Positions 1-10,135 of a DNA stretch of 64,000 bases are shown here, in pieces. Position numbers and translations under genes: made by a program. The notes under the pieces are model-generated. The model did not search any database. It was given only the letters and a program-made list of their open reading frames with translations, and had not been told where the DNA came from. Origin of the DNA: Zygotorulaspora mrakii (taxonomy: Eukaryota > Ascomycota > Saccharomycetes > Saccharomycetales > Saccharomycetaceae); assembly GCF_013402915.1 (NCBI RefSeq), contig NC_050722.1, positions 124,001 to 188,000 on the forward strand, given 5' to 3'. Position 1 is the stretch's first letter. Each line of letters starts with the position of its first letter.

Positions 1-1
1 A

Positions 2-1309
2 ACTAGCGTTACAGTTTTGAGTGCTGAATTGTTGCGAGAGGCAGAAACACTTATTGAGCAATCTAAAATTCATCCACAAACGATTATAGAAGGATTCAGA
101 ATAGCATCGCATGCGGCTCTAAGTGCTTTGGAAAAAGTAGCTATTGACAATTCTGCAGACGAGAAAAAATTTCACAATGATTTGATTCACATTTCTAAGA
201 CAACTTTGTCGTCCAAGATTCTCTCCCAAGATAAAGAATATTTCGCAAAGTTGGCGACTGACGCAATTCTGAGACTAAAGGGCTCTACCAATCTAGAACA
301 CATCCAAATCATCAAGATCCTAGGTGGTAAGCTGTCTGACTCTTTTCTTGATGAGGGGTTCATTTTAGCAAAGAAATTCGGGAATAACCAACCCAAAAGA
401 GTAGAAAACGCAAAAATTCTAATTGCCAACACGTCTTTGGATACCGATAAGGTAAAAGTTTTTGGAACGAAATTCAAAGTTGACTCTACCTCAAAATTAG
501 CCCAGCTGGAGAAAGCTGAACGTGAGAAGATGAAGAACAAAATAGCGAAAATTTCAAAATTTGGAATCAACACTTTTATAAATAGACAACTGATTTATGA
601 TTATCCAGAGCAATTGTTCACCGATTTAGGAATCAATTCCATAGAGCATGCTGATTTTGAAGGTGTCGAGAGATTAGCATTAGTCACAGGTGGTGAAGTG
701 GTTTCCACCTTTGATGAGCCAAGTAAATGTAAACTAGGGGAGTGTGATCTCATTGAAGAAATCATGATTGGAGAGGAATCGTTTTTAAAATTTAGCGGTT
801 GCAAATCAGGCGAAGCTTGTACCATTGTTTTGAGAGGAGCAACAGATCAGGTTTTGGATGAAGCTGAAAGATCATTGCATGATGCTCTTTCTGTTTTATC
901 GCAAACTACTAAAGAGACAAGGACTGTTTTGGGAGGTGGCTGTGCTGAGATGATCATGTCTAAATCTGTTGACACTGCTGCTCAAAACGTGGATGGGAAA
1001 AAGTCACTGGCCGTAGAAGCATTTGCCAGAGCCCTCAGGCAACTACCAACAATCCTGGCTGATAACGCCGGTTTTGATAGTAGTGAATTGGTCGCAAAGC
1101 TAAGGTCCTCAATTTACAATGGTATGTCAACTTCAGGTCTTGACCTGAATAACGGATGCATAGCCGATATGAGAGAATTGGGTATAGTGGAAAGTTACAA
1201 ACTTAAGAGGGCAGTAGTTAGTTCTGCTTCGGAAGCTTCAGAAGTTTTGCTTCGTGTTGATAATATTATCCGTGCTAAGCCAAGAACTGCCGATAGACAA
1301 CGTATGTAA
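2..1309 (+). CDS. CCT2: CCT2, TCP-1 beta subunit of the chaperonin CCT/TRiC (5' end cut off)
   Basis: This is the C-terminal part of the beta subunit of the cytosolic eukaryotic chaperonin, the double-ring ATPase that folds actin, tubulin and WD40 proteins. The frame is open from the first bases of the window (codon phase starts at base 2; the first residues read [15 protein letters not shown]), so the start codon and roughly the first 90 residues lie upstream. About 435 codons are visible, compared with about 527 in the whole S. cerevisiae protein. The visible part covers the intermediate and apical domains, the VLGGGCAEM segment of the equatorial ATPase domain and the conserved C-terminal [10 protein letters not shown]. 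The gene converges on END3 with about 120 bp between the stops. Identification is firm; only the N-terminus is missing. Confidence 0.97.
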   Translation, partial: TSVTVLSAELLREAETLIEQSKIHPQTIIEGFRIASHAALSALEKVAIDNSADEKKFHNDLIHISKTTLSSKILSQDKEYFAKLATDAILRLKGSTNLEHIQIIKILGGKLSDSFLDEGFILAKKFGNNQPKRVENAKILIANTSLDTDKVKVFGTKFKVDSTSKLAQLEKAEREKMKNKIAKISKFGINTFINRQLIYDYPEQLFTDLGINSIEHADFEGVERLALVTGGEVVSTFDEPSKCKLGECDLIEEIMIGEESFLKFSGCKSGEACTIVLRGATDQVLDEAERSLHDALSVLSQTTKETRTVLGGGCAEMIMSKSVDTAAQNVDGKKSLAVEAFARALRQLPTILADNAGFDSSELVAKLRSSIYNGMSTSGLDLNNGCIADMRELGIVESYKLKRAVVSSASEASEVLLRVDNIIRAKPRTADRQRM

Positions 1310-1428
1310 ACTAGCAAGTCATATCTTTTCATATCTGTAATTAATTTTTTTTTGTTGTTTCGTTCACTGAGTAAACTATACGTCTGAGTGAGATATAAAC
1401 TTGAAAAGAATGGCATAATGAAGTTTCA

Positions 1429-2604
1429 TTAGTGGAATGAAGCTATTTCTGTTCTAAGATCATGAAGTTCAGACTGCTTATTCTGTAGATAGCCCTCCAA
1501 AACAGTAATTTGCTCTTCAATGTTTTCTAAATCATCCTTGGCTTCATTGATATTGAAGGGTACAGATACATTTTTGTTTCTATTGCGCTCGTAGGCTTTT
1601 TCTTCCATATAACTTAACAGTCCTTCAAGCTGCTCTCTTATCGATGCAGGACTATTTTGAGGCACCGTTTTATTTTCGGTCTCTAGTTGAGCAAGTTCAC
1701 TGTCCAATTGAGCCAATTCTTCTTCCAGTCTTTTGATATCTGAATCACTCAAGTTTTCGCTCGATCCTGCTTTGTTCATATTTATATTACTACCATTGTT
1801 GGTGCTATTACTACCGTAGCTAACACCAGTCCTCGTGGATATGGAAGCCGCATGTTCCTTCTCGTGAGTGTTGGTTGAAGGGGTTGGAGATATTTTTTTC
1901 ACATTTCCCTGATTTGAGTTCATATCATAGGAGACCCGTTCCTTGTTACAAATATCGAAAAGTGCTTTTGGAAGTTCGGTAGGTATCCTAGCACCCACAT
2001 CATTGCATTGCCTCAAGCAGTGTATGAAATAAAATGCGGGGTCTTTATCAATCGAGGGCAATCTTTTGGGATTTACCAGATTCCACACTTTGTCAATGTC
2101 ACTGGAACCTAGATTGAAAAATTTTGTCTTTATAACATAAGATATAGAGGGGAAAGTGACAGTACCATCTCTGGACAGCGTACACGATTCCAGGATTTTA
2201 CCATACTGTGATAAGTCTTCTGGCGCCATATACCAATCCACTTTGGGTTGTTCGGCTTTTGGAATTTCCGCATTCTCCTGAATTTTCCTTTTTTTTCTCT
2301 CCGCTATCAAGCTCGATTTGCTTCCAGGAACTAACCAGTCTGGCAACTCATCTGGTACCTTATCGATGTTTTTGTTCACCATATCGAATATTAACCGCAT
2401 GCATATAACAAATTCTTCGAAATCTAGACTATCATCATCATCTATATCCGCTAAAAACCAAATTTTGTTCAGGATCGACGAGTCCAGCTTCGAGTTGAAA
2501 AGAATTGGTGACACCTGGTCGTGATTCAATTTATTGCCGACTGGCTTAAGACCTGAAAAGATCTGCCAATATTTTTTGATCTCGAATTGTTCTAACTTTG
2601 GCAT
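1429..2604 (-). CDS. END3: END3, EH-domain endocytosis and actin-patch protein
   Basis: End3 works with Pan1 and Sla1 in the coat of cortical actin patches during endocytosis. The 391-residue product has an N-terminal EH domain (about residues 8-95) with a calcium-loop-like acidic stretch ([13 protein letters not shown]). A second, degenerate EH-like domain lies at about 127-215, followed by a low-complexity Ser/Asn-rich linker. The C-terminal coiled coil (about 290-391) carries the repeats used for Pan1 binding. It is somewhat longer than S. cerevisiae End3 (about 349 residues), mostly in the linker. The ATG at 2604 directly precedes the conserved [13 protein letters not shown] start. A CACGTG and an ACGCGT motif lie about 200 bp upstream. 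In S. cerevisiae END3 is YNL084C, on a different chromosome from its CCT2 neighbour. Confidence 0.96.
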   Translation of the reverse strand: MPKLEQFEIKKYWQIFSGLKPVGNKLNHDQVSPILFNSKLDSSILNKIWFLADIDDDDSLDFEEFVICMRLIFDMVNKNIDKVPDELPDWLVPGSKSSLIAERKKRKIQENAEIPKAEQPKVDWYMAPEDLSQYGKILESCTLSRDGTVTFPSISYVIKTKFFNLGSSDIDKVWNLVNPKRLPSIDKDPAFYFIHCLRQCNDVGARIPTELPKALFDICNKERVSYDMNSNQGNVKKISPTPSTNTHEKEHAASISTRTGVSYGSNSTNNGSNINMNKAGSSENLSDSDIKRLEEELAQLDSELAQLETENKTVPQNSPASIREQLEGLLSYMEEKAYERNRNKNVSVPFNINEAKDDLENIEEQITVLEGYLQNKQSELHDLRTEIASFH

Positions 2605-2805
2605 TTATCCCGTGCTTTCTTGAAATTCAACGTCCCGCGAGCTTAAGAATAGTAGACAATCCTATGCAAGTAGCAATACTCTAGTGGCAATCTGGCACCG
2701 GGATCTAAATCTATTAGTTCACTGTCTACTCCTTCAATATTCTTCAAAAGGGGCTCTGATTCAGTGAGAGGTATGAAAAATGACCATGAAGGAAAATGCC
2801 AAGAT

Positions 2806-2817
2806 CACGTGACGCGT
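2806..2817. promoter_or_regulatory. CACGTG (Cbf1-type) motif abutting an ACGCGT (MCB) motif
   Basis: The sequence reads CACGTG at 2806-2811 followed directly by ACGCGT at 2812-2817, about 200 bp upstream of the END3 ATG. The first is the E-box bound by Cbf1/Pho4-type bHLH factors, here in the favoured TCACGTGA palindrome. The second is the MBF core. Binding is inferred from the motifs only. Confidence 0.45.
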
Positions 2818-3113
2818 AATTTGCAGAAGTTCACATTTGAACCGTTATCAATCTGAAGATGATCCACTAACGTGTGCGCTTGTGAGCTTTGCCAATTCAG
2901 TAATCACGGGCGGCATCAGCGTATGAGTGTTTACAATTGCAGCAGCAAGTAAATTCCCCAGTTGCACAATCATCGCTAGAGAGAATACAAGGTTACCCTC
3001 TAAGACATAGTCGGCGTTGAGGAGTAAGAACCCTGGATTTTTATTACTTAAGGAAGACACGCATGCAGCAATGGCCTTAAGAGTGCGGTAGGCGTCTTTA
3101 CGTGAACAAAATA

Positions 3114-3231
3114 TTTCGTGCTTCTTTAAAGCACTGACACGAAGTTGTTAGAGATAACGTTTTTTTCGCGTAACGCCTCACCATCGCGAACTTCAAGGAT
3201 TCTTTTGACGTAAAAACAGGTATTTTTCGTG
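3114..3231. promoter_or_regulatory. cluster of three SBF/MBF-type CRCGAAA motifs upstream of AXL2
   Basis: TTTCGTG (3114-3120), TTTCGCG (3174-3180) and TTTCGTG (3225-3231) are CACGAAA/CGCGAAA on the minus strand, the Swi4-Swi6 (SCB) consensus. They lie 220-340 bp upstream of the AXL2 ATG. AXL2 is a G1-expressed bud-site gene in S. cerevisiae, so SBF control is a reasonable inference. Confidence 0.5.
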
Positions 3232-3453
3232 TTTCAGACAATTCTTCATTCATTTATTGTACACCAGCAGTGGTGATGGGCAATTAGATGGTTCGTCGTT
3301 AAAATAATAATGTTTGGGAAGGATAGAAACTTTCCATTTTGTTTTCCTTTCTCTTTTATTTCACTTTTAAGAGAGTGTTGCCATTGCAATTTGAATTTAG
3401 TAGCCAGTTAACCCCCATCGCCGACGTATCGCCAGTCCTGTTAACCCCCTTCG

Positions 3454-5931
3454 ATGAGAAACTTTTCAAGACTGGCTTTGTTGCCTCTTGTCCTGTTTGT
3501 GGGTCTTTCGAAATTGGTGAATAGTCAACCATATGAAGCGTACCCAATCGCAGACCAGTTACCACCAGTTGCTAGAGTTGGTGAGCAATTTACTTTCCAA
3601 ATTTCCAACGATACTTACAAGTCATCTGTTAGCCAGAGCACGCAAATAGCCTACGAGGCTCATGAGTTGCCCTCGTGGTTGTCATTTGACCCCTCTTCTC
3701 GTGTGTTAAGCGGCTCTGCTAGCTCAGGCGACTTGAGTAACGATGCTGAGCAGTACTTCACGTTTATTTTGGAAGGCACCGACCCATCTGATAATTCAAA
3801 ATCAAATTTTACACATCAATTGGTTCTCAGTAACCGTTCAAGCGTCGAAATAGCTGCTAATTTTAATCTACTTGCTTTGTTGAAGAATTATGGTTCTACA
3901 AACGGGAAAAGCGGCATAATTTTATCACCTAACGAGATTTTCAATGTCACATTCGATAGGTCAACCTTCGCTAGTAATAACGCGATTGTAGCGTATTATG
4001 GTCGAATGAAGCAGTACAATGCGCCATTACCGAATTGGCTATTTTTTGATCAAAACAATTTGAAATTTAGCGGTAGAGCACCCGTAGTCAATTCTGACAT
4101 CGCTCCTCAAACCACTTATAGCCTGACTTTGATCGCTACAGATATTGAGAATTTTGCAGGTGTCGAGGTTCCTTTCGATTTAGTCATCGGCGCCCATGAG
4201 TTGACTACGACAATTCAAAACAGTCTGCTTGTAAACGTAACTTCTAGCGGCGAGTTTCACTACGAATTACCGTTGGATTATGTGTTTTTTGATGGAAATC
4301 AAATCACAGCACAAGAACTCGGCTCTATGGACTTGGTTGGTGCACCTACTTGGGTCGAATTGAATAACGATACTCTGTCGGGAACAATGTCAACTGATGA
4401 GTCCTCTTCGAATTCTGCAAACTTTTCAGTTGCTGTTTACGATACTTTTGCTGATGTCATCTACTTTAACTTTAGAATTGAATCAACAAACCAATTATTC
4501 GCCGTGCCTTCATTATCGAACATCAATGCAACACGGGATGACTGGTTTGAATACAACTTCTTGCCATCGCAATTCACTGAGTACTCTGACACAAATGTAT
4601 CGATTGCATTTACCAATTCCACCCAATCTCATAACTGGATTAATTTTAGATCATCAAACTTGACGCTATCAGGTATGGTACCAGAGGATTTAGACTCCCT
4701 AGCATTGAGTCTCATTGCATCCAGGGGAAGTGTCAGACAGAGCCTGGACTTTCAAATAATCGGAATGGACAGTACTGAGAGACATTTGAATCGGACACAT
4801 AATTCAACGACTTCTCTCAGGTCGTCATCTACCTCCTCAACGTCACTTCCTTCCTCTACCTCAGGCAGTAATCCAGTGACAACTACATCTTCTGCCGCAA
4901 CATCGTCCCCAACAACAAGTGCAGGTACCGCTCCTTTAATGCTTAATAGCTCATCTAGGAGGACTACGGCTATCGCTTGTGGCGTTGCTATCCCATTAGG
5001 ACTAATCGCCATTTTCGCTTTAATATTCTTCTTATTTTGGAGACGCAGAAAGAGCAAGAATGCCGATGATGCTGAGAAATTTGCTAATATAAGCGGTCCA
5101 GATGTAAATAATTCGGCAAACAGACCTAACCAGGCATCTGCCCTTGCAACTGCAGGTGCCTTTGACGATCCTTTCGATGACTTGAATGCTCATGCAGGGA
5201 CCGACGCTCAGAGATTAGGTGCTCTAAATGCAATGAAACTGGATGAGGTATCTTCTTCAAATTCGGAGGGATCAACTATCGACGAAAAGACTTCATCCCT
5301 TGATAATAAAGATATTTACTTAGACAATGACGTTTCACATAGTGCCGAAGAGCTGCTTCCAAACCCTCCGCCAAATGGGAACTTTTTCGATCCCCAGAAT
5401 AGATCCTCATCAGTATATCTTGATAGCGAACCAGCGAATAGAAAGTCATGGAGATATAAGTTGAGTCCAATGAAGATTCAGGATTCAAAAACAAGAGACA
5501 GCTGCACATCAGCAAGTACAGTCTCTACCACGGACTTTATGAATACCATTATAAAAGATGATCAACCACTGCCCAAAGATCCAAGAAAATCCACTTTGGG
5601 ATTGCGAGATTCAGTTTTTTGGAACAAGATGTCCCCAGCTAAGAAACCCATGAATAATTTGAGCCAACAACTTGAATCTCAGAACAGCATGATACCCAAT
5701 CTAGATGATCAAAGTCATGCGTCATCTAATTACAGAACTGAGACGAGCCCCACAAGTACTTTCTCCGATGAATTCGTGCCGGTTAAAAACGGCAATAATT
5801 ACAGCTGGGTACAACGTTCGAAGCCTAACAGACAACCAAGTGGGAAAAGACTAGTGAAAACTCCCAACTTGGGTGATGTGAATGTGAGTCAGGCTGCAGA
5901 AGTTGAGGGACATGTGCCGGAACAAATATGA
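3454..5931 (+). CDS. AXL2: AXL2 (BUD10), axial bud-site landmark membrane protein
   Basis: Axl2 is a type I plasma-membrane glycoprotein that marks the mother-bud neck for axial budding, acting with Bud3, Bud4 and Axl1 and recruiting Bud5. The 825-residue product (S. cerevisiae about 823) begins with a cleavable signal peptide (about residues 1-24, ending LVNSQ). Four cadherin-like (CADG) modules follow (about 25-440) with many N-glycosylation sequons. A Ser/Thr-rich stalk (about 448-490) should be heavily O-mannosylated. One transmembrane helix lies at about 505-530, ending in a basic WRRRK stop-transfer. The long cytoplasmic tail (about 530-825) is Ser/Asn-rich. The ATG at 3454 is chosen because the signal peptide starts there. 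The upstream region carries three G1-type motifs. In S. cerevisiae it is YIL140W, consistent with the interleaved order here. Confidence 0.96.
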   Translation: MRNFSRLALLPLVLFVGLSKLVNSQPYEAYPIADQLPPVARVGEQFTFQISNDTYKSSVSQSTQIAYEAHELPSWLSFDPSSRVLSGSASSGDLSNDAEQYFTFILEGTDPSDNSKSNFTHQLVLSNRSSVEIAANFNLLALLKNYGSTNGKSGIILSPNEIFNVTFDRSTFASNNAIVAYYGRMKQYNAPLPNWLFFDQNNLKFSGRAPVVNSDIAPQTTYSLTLIATDIENFAGVEVPFDLVIGAHELTTTIQNSLLVNVTSSGEFHYELPLDYVFFDGNQITAQELGSMDLVGAPTWVELNNDTLSGTMSTDESSSNSANFSVAVYDTFADVIYFNFRIESTNQLFAVPSLSNINATRDDWFEYNFLPSQFTEYSDTNVSIAFTNSTQSHNWINFRSSNLTLSGMVPEDLDSLALSLIASRGSVRQSLDFQIIGMDSTERHLNRTHNSTTSLRSSSTSSTSLPSSTSGSNPVTTTSSAATSSPTTSAGTAPLMLNSSSRRTTAIACGVAIPLGLIAIFALIFFLFWRRRKSKNADDAEKFANISGPDVNNSANRPNQASALATAGAFDDPFDDLNAHAGTDAQRLGALNAMKLDEVSSSNSEGSTIDEKTSSLDNKDIYLDNDVSHSAEELLPNPPPNGNFFDPQNRSSSVYLDSEPANRKSWRYKLSPMKIQDSKTRDSCTSASTVSTTDFMNTIIKDDQPLPKDPRKSTLGLRDSVFWNKMSPAKKPMNNLSQQLESQNSMIPNLDDQSHASSNYRTETSPTSTFSDEFVPVKNGNNYSWVQRSKPNRQPSGKRLVKTPNLGDVNVSQAAEVEGHVPEQI

Positions 5932-6139
5932 TTGTGGATGGACACGTTGCGTAGATGGGTAGGAAAAAAAGCTAGGACCTCAGCTTTTGATATTTCATGA
6001 AACAGGTTTTCTAATGATATAAATAATAATTACTGTATTAATGTGTAACATAAATGGGTTTAAGAATAGCCAACTGTGAGCTTGGGATTTTAAAACACGT
6101 TAATCAGGGTTGCATAGCCAGGTCTTACGTAGGGTAAAC

Positions 6140-7738
6140 CTACTTTTCGCTATTCTCCTTGATAGATTTCGCATATAAAGCTGTTTCGGTGGCTCTCCTT
6201 CTTCCTTGTATATATTCTATCATCTCCGAGTATGATTCAGGAACCACAGTGGCATAGCCCGGTGAACCAAGTTGTTCATCGTCTAAATCTCTTGGAGCAA
6301 AGAAAGAATATATAAAGGAGCCACTTTTTTGAAGTTTTTCGGAAGCCAATTCCTGAACCATAGTATCAACTTTGATTTGAATGAGAGTTCCCGGCTTTGA
6401 AAGGAAATCATTCTCATGAAGAGAGAGATTGTTTACCGGAGTTGGTTGAAAGTGAAATATGGTGTTGCCATCAATTGCACTGTCTGAAACAGAAAGGACT
6501 TTCGGCTTGGATGAATCTTCGTGAAGGTGCTCAGTATATACAACCGTAGCATCCATGTGCAGAACAGATCCAACAGGAACTGGTGTGTTAAATGTCAAAG
6601 AATCTAAGGAGACGAATCTTGGTAGGGCATGTGAAAATGATGCAGCACAACAGTATGCCAGTTCAAAAGTCTGTCTCATCAGGTATCCACCAAAAATCAT
6701 ATAAGAATGTCTATTTCTGTACTGCGGCTGCATAAACATCGTGGATTTGACATTGGTATCCTTCATGAATACTATATTTGTGGGCTTATTTTTCAAGCCT
6801 GCCAATTCTTTTGAAGCTGACCATAAACTATGAACTAATACCGACTCTTCGTTTGTAGGTGGATTTTTTTCCAAGTCCATATTTCTAGATTTCAACTTCT
6901 TTGATGCCATCCGTGATTCTGCCCGTTTAAACTCCATCCATTCCTTTTCTGTAAGAGGGAGGAATCTGTTGATGGCCAAGGATTTATGAGTCTCAGGGTT
7001 CCTCGCAACAAACGTAAAAGATGCCGTCAAAAAAATGTCATCATCAGACAAGTTATCCCCTGAAATTTCCTTTGGTATGTCTCCAGGCAAAGCCCTTGCA
7101 GTGATCGTAATCTCCATGGAGGATCTACCTGTATAAATAACAGAACCAGACAGGATTATATTGAAGTCCGCAATAGTGTCTAACGGCTTGAGGAGATAAA
7201 TACGGTCGACGGATGCAGTCACGATCATTGGTTCAACAGGGGCAGCATGCTTGTAAGCGATCTTTCCAGCTAAAGAATCCAAGTCTTGGAACAATTGTCC
7301 CATTCTCAGTCTACCAGCTGCATTGACGTAAAAATCAGCGACAACAGGGTCATCTCTAAAGGGCAAAACGACATACGCGAATGAGTCCTTCGTAGTTTTA
7401 TCAATAACGTCTGTTGATTTGATATGGCTATAAACATACGAATCAATGACTTTGCCTTGCGCCAATTGAGCTTTCCGTTCAGCCAACGCATTTAACCAAG
7501 TTGCTTTGAAGTCACGGGCAGCGTCTTTGACCACTCGGCTATACTCATAGTAATCTGTAGATGTCGTTGCATTGGCATCCGGTCTTGTAGCAAGATCCTC
7601 AACAGATGTGGGGTCGTTTGAGCCGTTCCCCTGCTTTAAGACCACTGATGCCACCTGGAACTTCCTGGTCACATTCCTGAAGCTCGAGGCCCGCTTCCAG
7701 ATAGATAGCGCCCTTCCTTTGGCATAAATATTCATCAT
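6140..7738 (-). CDS. mitochondrial ACOT9-type double-HotDog acyl-CoA thioesterase
   Basis: The product is predicted to hydrolyse acyl-CoA to free fatty acid and CoA in mitochondria. It resembles the ACOT9/ACOT10 family of animals and filamentous fungi. Two HotDog-fold modules are visible, at about residues 105-290 and 330-515. The first contains the family-typical GRSSMEI stretch and the second LMRQTFELAY followed by a VSLDSLTFNTPVPVGS segment. I prefer the ATG at 7738 (532 residues, MMNIYAKGRALSIWKR...), which gives a basic, acid-free presequence. An in-frame ATG at 7771 would add 11 residues. It sits between AXL2 and SAL1, which in S. cerevisiae lie on separate chromosomes, and I know of no S. 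cerevisiae orthologue (Tes1 is an unrelated peroxisomal type). Family is confident; substrate length is unknown. Confidence 0.85.
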   Translation of the reverse strand: MMNIYAKGRALSIWKRASSFRNVTRKFQVASVVLKQGNGSNDPTSVEDLATRPDANATTSTDYYEYSRVVKDAARDFKATWLNALAERKAQLAQGKVIDSYVYSHIKSTDVIDKTTKDSFAYVVLPFRDDPVVADFYVNAAGRLRMGQLFQDLDSLAGKIAYKHAAPVEPMIVTASVDRIYLLKPLDTIADFNIILSGSVIYTGRSSMEITITARALPGDIPKEISGDNLSDDDIFLTASFTFVARNPETHKSLAINRFLPLTEKEWMEFKRAESRMASKKLKSRNMDLEKNPPTNEESVLVHSLWSASKELAGLKNKPTNIVFMKDTNVKSTMFMQPQYRNRHSYMIFGGYLMRQTFELAYCCAASFSHALPRFVSLDSLTFNTPVPVGSVLHMDATVVYTEHLHEDSSKPKVLSVSDSAIDGNTIFHFQPTPVNNLSLHENDFLSKPGTLIQIKVDTMVQELASEKLQKSGSFIYSFFAPRDLDDEQLGSPGYATVVPESYSEMIEYIQGRRRATETALYAKSIKENSEK

Positions 7739-8282
7739 CTTGAAACAAAAACGAGCAGTATACCCGCCCACAACGCACGCTACTTGGTCACTGGGTTACC
7801 TTATCCGCTTGGCATCTCAGCATTGCCAGCTTTCTGATAATCCTCTGAATCCCATCCTATCTGATAAGAAGACACCGTCATTCCATGTGCTTATTTTAAA
7901 TGATCGGGTAACCCCATTCAGAAGGTCAGTTTAAGGATAACATTAGCTATGGATGGCCGAGAAGCGATAGGAGTCTCCACTTTACATCTCTTGCAGCATT
8001 CTAAAATGCGATTTACATTGGAATTCACCAATGCAACTGCCTAATACTTGCGTGCACCTGTCTTTAGCGGCTGTTCCTTAAATCTCCACAAGTTCAACAT
8101 CGTTAGCAGCGGGCCCATCGCTATTTGAAAGAAAAAAACACTTGGATCTGAGAAACAATATGGAAAATAGAGAGCTACTGCTGCTTTGGAAAGTTTCGTG
8201 AAGAGTTGGACATACACCGAAACAGGTGGTTGAGGTTTTGCATTTGTCCAAGTAGCTTTCGACGCATATAAACCGAGTATAG
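7739..8282. promoter_or_regulatory. divergent promoter region with a Reb1-type site (7905-7911)
   Basis: This 544-bp region separates the thioesterase gene from SAL1. CGGGTAA at 7905-7911 matches the Reb1 general regulatory factor core, a common nucleosome-free-region organiser in divergent yeast promoters. Short open frames within it (for example minus strand 8041-8289) overlap the SAL1 start and look spurious. Confidence 0.5.
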
Positions 8283-9905
8283 ATGGCACCTGAGCGAACC
8301 AATGGCGAAACTGACGAAGAGCGATATAAACGTTACGAAAGGACCTTTGAGAAGCTGGATATTGAAGGGACGGGAAGATTGACTTTTCAAAAGCTCAAAG
8401 AGGCACTTGAAAAGCACGGACATCCACTGAGGGATAGCGATGAGGCCATCATTGTTTTGTTCAACGCAATGGATTGCGACAAGGATTCTATAGTGGATCT
8501 GCAGGACTTCAAAAAATATGCCTCATTGGCGGAGTCTCAGATAAAACAGGGATTTCAAAAAATCGATTCAGATCACGATGGGAGGGTCAAGATCTCAGAA
8601 CTGTCTCAGTATCTTTCAAAGGTGGACCAAAATTGCAGGCAGGAGAACGATGACAGTAAAAATATTAAAGGGCAGATGGTCCACGAAGAACAAAATCATG
8701 ACAAGGACAAGGAACGCTCACGATTCAATCGATTTTTCAACTGGGCATTTCAGAGAAAATCCAAAGACAACGATGACTCCGCTGTACGGTACATTACTTA
8801 TGATCAGTGGAGAGATTTTTTGTTATTGATGCCACGAAAAGAGGGATCACGTTTGCACACAGCATACTCATATTATTATTACTTCAATGCTGACGTCGAT
8901 TTATCATCAGAAGGAGATATGACTTTGATAAACGATTTTTTCCGTGGGTTTGGATTTTTCATAGCTGGTGGTATTTCTGGGGTCGTGTCACGTACATGTA
9001 CAGCACCGTTTGATAGAATAAAGGTTTTTCTGATTGCTCGGACTGATCTGTCTTCAACTTTGCTCAACTCAAGGAAAGATCTAATTGCTAAAAATCCCCA
9101 TGCAGATCTTGCAAAAATAAAATCCCCATTGGTGAAGGCTATGACAACACTTTATAGACAAGGCGGCCTCAAAGCATTTTATGTTGGAAACGGTTTGAAT
9201 GTAGTCAAAGTTTTTCCCGAGAGCTCAATGAAATTTGGTTCTTTCGAATTGGCAAAAAGAATTCTGACACGGCTTGAGGGTTGCAAAGATACAAGTGAGT
9301 TGTCGCAATTTGCCACATATATCGCAGGTGGTATGGCAGGTGTTGTTGCTCAGTTTTCAGTTTATCCAATTGATACTTTGAAATTTAGAATACAATGTGC
9401 CCCACTTGACAATCAACTTTACGGTAACAAATTGATGGTGGAAACTGCAAAGGAGATGTATCGGCAGGGCGGTCTTAGATTATTTTACCGCGGTATCCTA
9501 GTTGGTGTTGCAGGTATTTTTCCTTATGCGGCACTTGATCTGGGGACGTTTTCCGCTCTGAAGAAGTGGTATATTGCGAAGCAAGCGACAAAACTTCAAA
9601 TACCAAGGGAGGAAGTCTATTTAAGTAACCTGGTTGTCCTACCGATGGGTGCATTTAGTGGTACTGTTGGTGCTACTCTAGTTTATCCGATAAATCTCCT
9701 GAGGACAAGATTGCAAGCTCAAGGAACTTTCGCTCACCCACAGACTTATACCGGTATTAAAGATGTCTTCATAAAAACAATTCAAAGAGAGGGATATCCC
9801 GGTTTATTCAAAGGGCTGGTACCTAATCTAGCGAAAGTGTGTCCAGCGGTTTCCATAAGCTACCTATGTTATGAAAATTTGAAGAGTTTCATGAAACTAG
9901 AATGA
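8283..9905 (+). CDS. SAL1: SAL1, calcium-regulated mitochondrial ATP-Mg/Pi carrier
   Basis: Sal1 is an inner-membrane carrier that exchanges ATP-Mg for phosphate and is switched on by cytosolic calcium. It is essential in S. cerevisiae when the ADP/ATP carrier Aac2 is absent. The 540-residue product starts with an EF-hand domain: loops near residues 25, 61 and 97 read DIEGTGRLTFQKL, DCDKDSIVDLQDF and DSDHDGRVKISEL. Three mitochondrial-carrier repeats follow (about 220-540). Their signature motifs are PFDRIK, PIDTLK and PINLLR; the third lacks the acidic residue, as I recall is also so in S. cerevisiae Sal1. The ATG at 8283 is the first in frame. S. cerevisiae SAL1 is YNL083W, next to END3; here AXL2 and the thioesterase lie between them. 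Confidence 0.97.
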   Translation: MAPERTNGETDEERYKRYERTFEKLDIEGTGRLTFQKLKEALEKHGHPLRDSDEAIIVLFNAMDCDKDSIVDLQDFKKYASLAESQIKQGFQKIDSDHDGRVKISELSQYLSKVDQNCRQENDDSKNIKGQMVHEEQNHDKDKERSRFNRFFNWAFQRKSKDNDDSAVRYITYDQWRDFLLLMPRKEGSRLHTAYSYYYYFNADVDLSSEGDMTLINDFFRGFGFFIAGGISGVVSRTCTAPFDRIKVFLIARTDLSSTLLNSRKDLIAKNPHADLAKIKSPLVKAMTTLYRQGGLKAFYVGNGLNVVKVFPESSMKFGSFELAKRILTRLEGCKDTSELSQFATYIAGGMAGVVAQFSVYPIDTLKFRIQCAPLDNQLYGNKLMVETAKEMYRQGGLRLFYRGILVGVAGIFPYAALDLGTFSALKKWYIAKQATKLQIPREEVYLSNLVVLPMGAFSGTVGATLVYPINLLRTRLQAQGTFAHPQTYTGIKDVFIKTIQREGYPGLFKGLVPNLAKVCPAVSISYLCYENLKSFMKLE

Positions 9906-10135
9906 ACGCAATAAACAATCTTGTCCTCTATTTTGGACCTAGCATCTCCGACAAATTTCTACCTACGTTCTGTGAGCCCACTTGTATGCATATTCCGAAT
10001 TAGCTTAGTTTGAATTCTTTCCCTTTTTTGTTGGAACTAGACAAGCGTTCAAAAGTTTCATATTATTTATTCTTCACTTGTATATCGCTTGAACCTAAAG
10101 TCTTACACATATCCATTATATTCTATAAATATGAT

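Larger units (their letters stand above)
2605..3453. other. divergent intergenic region END3-AXL2
   Basis: This 849-bp shared promoter region holds no gene I can support. It contains a TCACGTGA/ACGCGT composite at 2806-2817 near END3 and three G1-type CRCGAAA motifs (3114, 3174, 3225) near AXL2. An open frame without an ATG on the minus strand (about 2848-3146) is discussed among the rejected items. Confidence 0.7.

Noticed and set aside
2848..3146. Minus-strand open frame in the END3-AXL2 promoter encoding a hydrophobic, protein-like stretch (GFLLLNADYVLEGNLVFSLA...)
   Set aside because: The frame has no ATG before its last third. A possible 3' splice site exists, but no GTATGT donor is found upstream on that strand and the branch sequence is poor. 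It also overlaps the SBF motif at 3114. A homology search with the 90-residue translation would settle it.
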